Position numbers and translations under genes: made by a program
Assembly (NCBI GenBank): GCA_031271345.1
Contig: JAISVX010000003.1
Coordinates: 62,001-126,000 of the forward strand
Length of the DNA stretch: 64,000 nucleotides
Origin: Lactobacillaceae bacterium
GTDB lineage: Bacteria > Pseudomonadota > Alphaproteobacteria > RF32 > CAG-239
Direction of reading: 5' to 3'
The notes under the pieces: model-generated
Database searches by the model: none
The model's input: only the letters and a program-made list of their open reading frames with translations
Told to the model about the DNA's origin: nothing
Part shown: positions 59,811-64,000 of the stretch, piece after piece
How positions within the stretch are numbered: the first letter of the stretch is position 1
How the letters are laid out: each line of letters opens with the position of its first letter

Positions 59811-62270
59811 TTAAACAGGTTTTATATCCCAAATATTTTTTGCGTATTCAAGAACCGAACGGTCGCTTGAAAAATATCCAATTCTGGCAACGTTTAATAT
59901 TGATTTTCTTCCCCATTTGGTTTTGTCGAGATAATCTTTTTCCGCCTGTTTGATAGCATTGTTAAATGCTTCGAGGTCTTTTAAGACAAAGAAAGTATCC
60001 CTATTGATAAGCTCTTCGAAAATAAGCTTAAATATTAAAACGTAGTCTTTTTCGCAGAATGTATTTGAGTTTATGGTATTCATAATGCGTTTTACATATT
60101 CCGAGTTTTCATAAACTTCGCGCGGGCTGAAGCTGCTTGAACGGAGTTTTTCCACTTCGTCCTCGGTCAGTCCGAATAAATAGAAATTTTCTTCGCCGAC
60201 GGCTTCCCTAATTTCAATGTTGGCTCCGTCAAGAGTTCCGACGGTTAAAGCTCCGTTAAGTGCAAACTTCATATTTCCCGTGCCGCTTGCTTCATATCCG
60301 GCAGTTGAGCTTTGTATGCTGATGTTTGCCGCGGGAATTAAAAATTCAGCCACAGAGACTTTATAGTCGGGTATAAATACAACTTTAATCATGTTGTTGA
60401 CCGTAGGGTCATTGTTGACAATATCGGCGACATTGTTGATTAATTTGATTATTAATTTTGCAAACTTATATGAAGGAGCGGCTTTTCCCGCAAAAATATA
60501 AGTTTTCGATACAGTTGGGAACACGTTGTCTTTTACTATCGACAAATAGTCTCCAATAACCTGCATAATTGTCATAAGCTGGCGTTTGTATTCATGAATG
60601 CGTTTGGCGTGAACAATAAACATACTGTCCGGATTTACGACAACGCCGGTTAGTTTGAAAATATGCTGGGTTAATTTCTTTTTATTATGTCTTTTTATTT
60701 CGCAGAATTTTGTCATAAATTCTTCGTCATCGGCAAATTTTTCTATTTTCTTTAACTCTTCCAAATTTATAATCCACTTGTCGGAGACTTTCTCAGAAAT
60801 CAGTTTTGCAAGCCTGTTGTTTGCGTGCAGCAGCCAGCGGCGCGGAGTTACGCCGTTTGTGACGTTTGTAAATTTCTCCGGCCACAAATTATAAAACTCG
60901 GGAACTAATCTGGTTTTAATCAGCTCTGAGTGCAGTTTTGCCACGCCGTTTACTTTAAACGAACCGACTATTGAGAGATTCGCCATTCTTATAACCTGAC
61001 CGTTGCCGTCTCCAGTAACGATGGACAGCTTGTTCAGAATGTTTGAGTCATTGCCGAATTTATTCTTTGCTTCTTCAATGAATCTTTTATTTATTTCAAA
61101 TATTATCTGCAAATGTCTTGGCAGCATTTTTTGGAACAAGCCTACGGACCATGCTTCCAGTGCTTCTGGCAGCAAAGTGTGGTTGGTATAGGCAAATACG
61201 TTTGTTGTTATTTTCCATGCGTCGTCCCAGTGTTGCCCGTGGACGTCCATCAAGAGCCTCATCATTTCAGGAATAGCGATGGCTGGGTGGGTATCGTTCA
61301 GCTGGATACAAACAAGTTCCGGGAGCTTTTTGAAGTCGTTGCTCTTTTCCATAAACCTTCTGATAATATCTTGTATGGCGCATGAAACAAAGAAATATTG
61401 CTGTTTAAGCCTAAGCTCTTTGCCCGCTTCCAGAGCGTCCGAAGGGTATAAAACCTTTGAGATGGTCTCTGTCTCGATATTGTCCTTAACCGCGTCGATA
61501 TAACCGCCCTCGTTGAATATGTTTATATCCAGCTCCTGACCGGATTTTGCGGAGAAAAGACGGAGATAGTTTACTGATTTTCCGTCATAACCGACAATAG
61601 GAAAATCATAAGGCACGCCGTAAAGAAAATCTGTGTTCATCCAGGTATAAGTATCATTATTGCCAATTCTGAACATTTCAACATTGCCGTTTATCGGGAT
61701 TTTAACGATTCTATCGGGTCTGGCAAACTGCCATGGAGAATCTTCCTGATCCCAGGTATCAGCTTTTTCAATTTGATACCCGCTTTCAAAAGCTTGTTTG
61801 AATAAGCCGAATTTATAGTTAATGCCGTAAGCAAAGCCAGGCAGACCGACAGAAGCCATGGAGTCAAGATAGCATGCCGCTAATCTTCCCAGACCTCCGT
61901 TTCCAAGGGCAGGGTCATATTCAGCGTCAAAAATTTCTTCAATAGAAATGCTTGGAAAACCATCAATTTTAATATCCATAAGAATATCGAAAAGCCCGAG
62001 GTTGTACAGATTGTTTTCTAAAGAACGCCCCAGTAAATATTCAACGGATAAATAATAAACTCTTTTTGTATTTTGTTCATTGTATCTGGCAATGGTTTCA
62101 TACATTTTGTCCATGGCAAACTCGCGGACAGCAAGGGCTATAGCTTTTAAAGCCTCTTCTTTGTTGATTTCCATGGTTCTTTTAGCAATAAAATACTTAA
62201 TGTAATGTTCGATAGATATTTTTAATCTTGCTTTATCAATGTCGTTGATAATTTGATTTTTTTTAGCCAC
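59811..62270 (-). CDS. glgP: Glycogen/starch phosphorylase
   Basis: 819 residues, family-typical. RVYYLSVEYLLGRSLENNL, DAEYDPALGNGGLGRLAACYLDSMA, VTNGVTPRRWLL and the PLP-lysine segment EASGTGNMKFALNGALTVG are present. It phosphorolyses alpha-1,4-glucans to glucose-1-phosphate. No other glg genes are in the window, but the enzyme implies storage glucan use. Divergent from tolC. Confidence 0.96.
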   Translation of the reverse strand: MAKKNQIINDIDKARLKISIEHYIKYFIAKRTMEINKEEALKAIALAVREFAMDKMYETIARYNEQNTKRVYYLSVEYLLGRSLENNLYNLGLFDILMDIKIDGFPSISIEEIFDAEYDPALGNGGLGRLAACYLDSMASVGLPGFAYGINYKFGLFKQAFESGYQIEKADTWDQEDSPWQFARPDRIVKIPINGNVEMFRIGNNDTYTWMNTDFLYGVPYDFPIVGYDGKSVNYLRLFSAKSGQELDINIFNEGGYIDAVKDNIETETISKVLYPSDALEAGKELRLKQQYFFVSCAIQDIIRRFMEKSNDFKKLPELVCIQLNDTHPAIAIPEMMRLLMDVHGQHWDDAWKITTNVFAYTNHTLLPEALEAWSVGLFQKMLPRHLQIIFEINKRFIEEAKNKFGNDSNILNKLSIVTGDGNGQVIRMANLSIVGSFKVNGVAKLHSELIKTRLVPEFYNLWPEKFTNVTNGVTPRRWLLHANNRLAKLISEKVSDKWIINLEELKKIEKFADDEEFMTKFCEIKRHNKKKLTQHIFKLTGVVVNPDSMFIVHAKRIHEYKRQLMTIMQVIGDYLSIVKDNVFPTVSKTYIFAGKAAPSYKFAKLIIKLINNVADIVNNDPTVNNMIKVVFIPDYKVSVAEFLIPAANISIQSSTAGYEASGTGNMKFALNGALTVGTLDGANIEIREAVGEENFYLFGLTEDEVEKLRSSSFSPREVYENSEYVKRIMNTINSNTFCEKDYVLIFKLIFEELINRDTFFVLKDLEAFNNAIKQAEKDYLDKTKWGRKSILNVARIGYFSSDRSVLEYAKNIWDIKPV

Positions 62271-62439
62271 GCGCTTTCTCCTATGCGTTTTTCAATAACT
62301 TGCCAATATCTTAAGTTCAAATAATTAACAAAGCTTAAAAATAAAAGGCATTGAAACAAAATTTGAATAAAAAATGTTGCAAAATAATCTTCTAACTATA
62401 ATATATCTCAAGGTAATTTGTTTAACAAGAGGTATAAAG

Positions 62440-63804
62440 ATGAAAAGTAAATTTTGGCTGGGTATGTTTATGGCTGCGGCAATGTGTTCCAATGCGTGCG
62501 CGCATGACATATTTGAGGCATTAAGCGCCGCATATACGACAAACCCCAGCCTTAAAGCTCAAAGAGCCTACGCAAGGGCGGTTGATGAAGATGTTTCTAT
62601 CGCGAAGTCTGGCTATAGACCTACAATGTATTTAACCGCGGGATATTCGGAAGCAGATAAAAGCGCGAATACATTAGCCGCGGCATCAGGCAGAGATACA
62701 AGGGGCAAAGCTCTCGGAGCTGTTGTGAGTCAGCCGGTTTTCAGCGGTTTTTCTACGGTAAACTCCGTTAAAGCGGCGGATAGTTATGCCAGAGCCGAAC
62801 TTTATAACCTTGCCAATGTTGAGCAAAACATTCTTTTGTCGGGAGCAACAGCGTATCTTGACGTTTTGAGAGACGCCATGATTGTGGAGCTGCAAAGAAA
62901 CAATGAAAATTTATTGAAGAAACGTCTTGATGAGACAAGAGAAAGATTCAACGTCGGCGAATTAACCCGCACGGACGTATCTCAGTCAGAAGCTAGATAT
63001 TCTCAGGCAAAAGCTTCCAGAATCAGCTCTGAAGGAGATTTAGAGGCTTCCCGTTCGGAATATGTTCAAATTATCGGTATGGACCCGGTTGAGCTGGAAG
63101 AACCGGAAACAATAATTAGCCTTGTTCCTGCGAATATTGAGGAAGTTTTGTCTTTTGCCAGGGATCACAACTTTGAAATTCTTCAGGCAAAGCATATTAT
63201 GGAATCAAGAGAGCATGAGGTCAATGCCAATACCGGCGCGCTGCTTCCTCAGGTTTCATTGGATGGCGCCGCAACAAAAAACAGAGGATATGTTAACGGC
63301 GTGCATGGCGAGACAGACGTTGAGAGTCTGGAGTGGAGCGTCAACTTAAGAGTTCCTCTCTATGATGCAGGCGCCGACAGAGCAAAAATCAGACGCTCAA
63401 AATATCAAAAATGGCAGGCTCAGGAGCTGGTTCTTGTAACAGAAAGACAAGTTACTTCCGATATTACAAGCTATTGGGAATATTTATTGGCTAACAGTGC
63501 GAGAATTACAGCCATCATCGACCAGACAAAGGCTAACGAGATTGCGTTGGACGGCGTTCAAAAAGAAGAGTCTGTGGGCAACCGCACAGTGTTAGACGTT
63601 TTAGACGCGTATCAGGAACTTTTAAATTCTAAGGTTGAAGAAGTTAAAGCAAGAAGAGATTATTATCTTTCGGCAATGCAGCTGCTACTTTCTATGGGAA
63701 AACTTACAGCAAAAGATTTAAATCTAAGCGTAGAGCTATATAATGCTAAAGAGGAATATAAAGAAACAAGAGATAGATGGATTTCCACATCTATTAATAA
63801 ATAA
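62440..63804 (+). CDS. tolC: TolC-family outer membrane efflux protein
   Basis: About 454 residues from the ATG after AAGAGG; a longer in-frame start at 62374 lies before the signal peptide. MKSKFWLGMFMAAAMCSNACAHD is the signal. The two OEP repeats are visible, for example DIFEALSAAYTTNPSLKAQR and GYRPTMYLTAGYS in the first, LDETRERFNVGELTRTDVSQSEARY, then the second around EILQAKHIMESREHEVNA, LRVPLYDAG and VGNRTVLDVLDAYQELL. It forms the trimeric exit duct for type I secretion or efflux pumps. A TATAAT (62397-62402) lies upstream. Next is a DUF2497 gene, as in most alphaproteobacteria. Confidence 0.92.
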   Translation: MKSKFWLGMFMAAAMCSNACAHDIFEALSAAYTTNPSLKAQRAYARAVDEDVSIAKSGYRPTMYLTAGYSEADKSANTLAAASGRDTRGKALGAVVSQPVFSGFSTVNSVKAADSYARAELYNLANVEQNILLSGATAYLDVLRDAMIVELQRNNENLLKKRLDETRERFNVGELTRTDVSQSEARYSQAKASRISSEGDLEASRSEYVQIIGMDPVELEEPETIISLVPANIEEVLSFARDHNFEILQAKHIMESREHEVNANTGALLPQVSLDGAATKNRGYVNGVHGETDVESLEWSVNLRVPLYDAGADRAKIRRSKYQKWQAQELVLVTERQVTSDITSYWEYLLANSARITAIIDQTKANEIALDGVQKEESVGNRTVLDVLDAYQELLNSKVEEVKARRDYYLSAMQLLLSMGKLTAKDLNLSVELYNAKEEYKETRDRWISTSINK

Positions 63805-63818
63805 GAGAAGCTACATAT

Positions 63819-64000
63819 ATGGCAGACACAGGCGGCGAAAATTTAACAACTGAGCAGATTTTATCTTCTATTCGAGAGATTCTTCTTGATGGGGATAAAA
63901 AAACTCAGCCGGTTAAAGAAAAAACTGAAGAAGATGTTTTAGAGCTGACATCCGGCATGGTTGTTAAAAAAGCTTCTTCTGTACCTGAACAAAACAATAA
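63819..64000 (+). CDS. PopZ-like DUF2497 protein, 5' part (runs off the right edge)
   Basis: The first 60 codons are in the window: MADTGGENLTTEQILSSIRE starts the conserved N-terminal helix (E-x-I-L-x-S-I-R-x-I) that binds clients in the polar organiser PopZ, and EDVLELTSGMV follows. The gene lies 14 bases after tolC, the usual alphaproteobacterial order (tolC - popZ/DUF2497 - valS). The C-terminal assembly domain is outside the window. Confidence 0.85.
   Translation, partial: MADTGGENLTTEQILSSIREILLDGDKKTQPVKEKTEEDVLELTSGMVVKKASSVPEQNN

Overview
The window reads as chromosome of an AT-rich, host-associated (probably gut) alphaproteobacterium. The evidence is the order ffh-rpsP-rimM-trmD-rplS, an S16 protein with a long Ala/Glu-rich tail, ftsEX beside an MJ0042 zinc-finger/DUF3426 gene, a TolC-type gene followed by a PopZ/DUF2497 gene, and an FtsB / LytM peptidase / bactofilin / SmpB series. 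The surface repertoire (two autotransporters, a cysteine-rich secreted protein, two lipoproteins of Bacteroidota style) and a single-chain class II glycyl-tRNA synthetase fit the uncultured intestinal alphaproteobacteria. That placement is inference, because no 16S gene lies here.

Layout. 1-2000: 5' part of a YhcH-like gene, a small KGVR-type membrane protein, tRNA-Gln(CTG) with an odd repeat behind it, and a flavodoxin-like reductase. 2.2-17.2 kb is accessory: a giant autotransporter, a zincin-like protein with its own sigma70-type promoter, a MORN-type protein, a lone PEP-enzyme domain, a GNAT, a frameshifted small ORF, a Bacteroidota-like lipoprotein and a second autotransporter. 17.3-19.7 kb is a defence-island-like patch: a two-gene module (small hydrophobic-core protein plus HERHH protein), a 5'-truncated dual-OB gene and DUF488. 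19.8-20.1 kb holds tRNA-Gln(TTG) with the same repeat architecture as the first tRNA-Gln. 20.2-25.8 kb has a HAD phosphatase, glycyl-tRNA synthetase, a type II restriction-modification pair and an adenylate kinase-like gene. 25.9-30.4 kb is the SRP/ribosome operon. 30.7-35.0 kb encodes envelope or secreted proteins.

35.5-41.0 kb contains an aspartate-semialdehyde dehydrogenase homologue that has lost its catalytic residues, an MscS-type channel, and a compact phage-derived cassette (tail fibre, tail-assembly-like protein, overlapping Rz/Rz1-like spanins) preceded by a promoter and two tandem terminators. 41.1-64.0 kb is mostly housekeeping: ftsB, LytM peptidase, bactofilin, smpB, NUDIX, S41 peptidase, tadA, rluB-like, rsmD, plsC, DUF218, ftsX, ftsE, zinc finger/DUF3426, argS, lipoprotein, nitroreductase, gap, pgk, a large unknown protein, glgP, tolC and the start of a popZ-like gene.

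Most notable: (1) two tRNA-Gln genes each followed by the same terminator and a degenerate copy of their own 3' half split by an ~80-nt insert that carries a covarying hairpin; (2) a candidate two-gene conflict module; (3) a promoter-terminator-terminator-phage cassette arrangement; (4) two isolated lipoproteins with Bacteroidota export-signal-like N-termini; (5) a catalytically dead Asd paralogue; (6) a cluster of TGTAACAA boxes. No CRISPR array, rRNA gene or intact transposase was seen.
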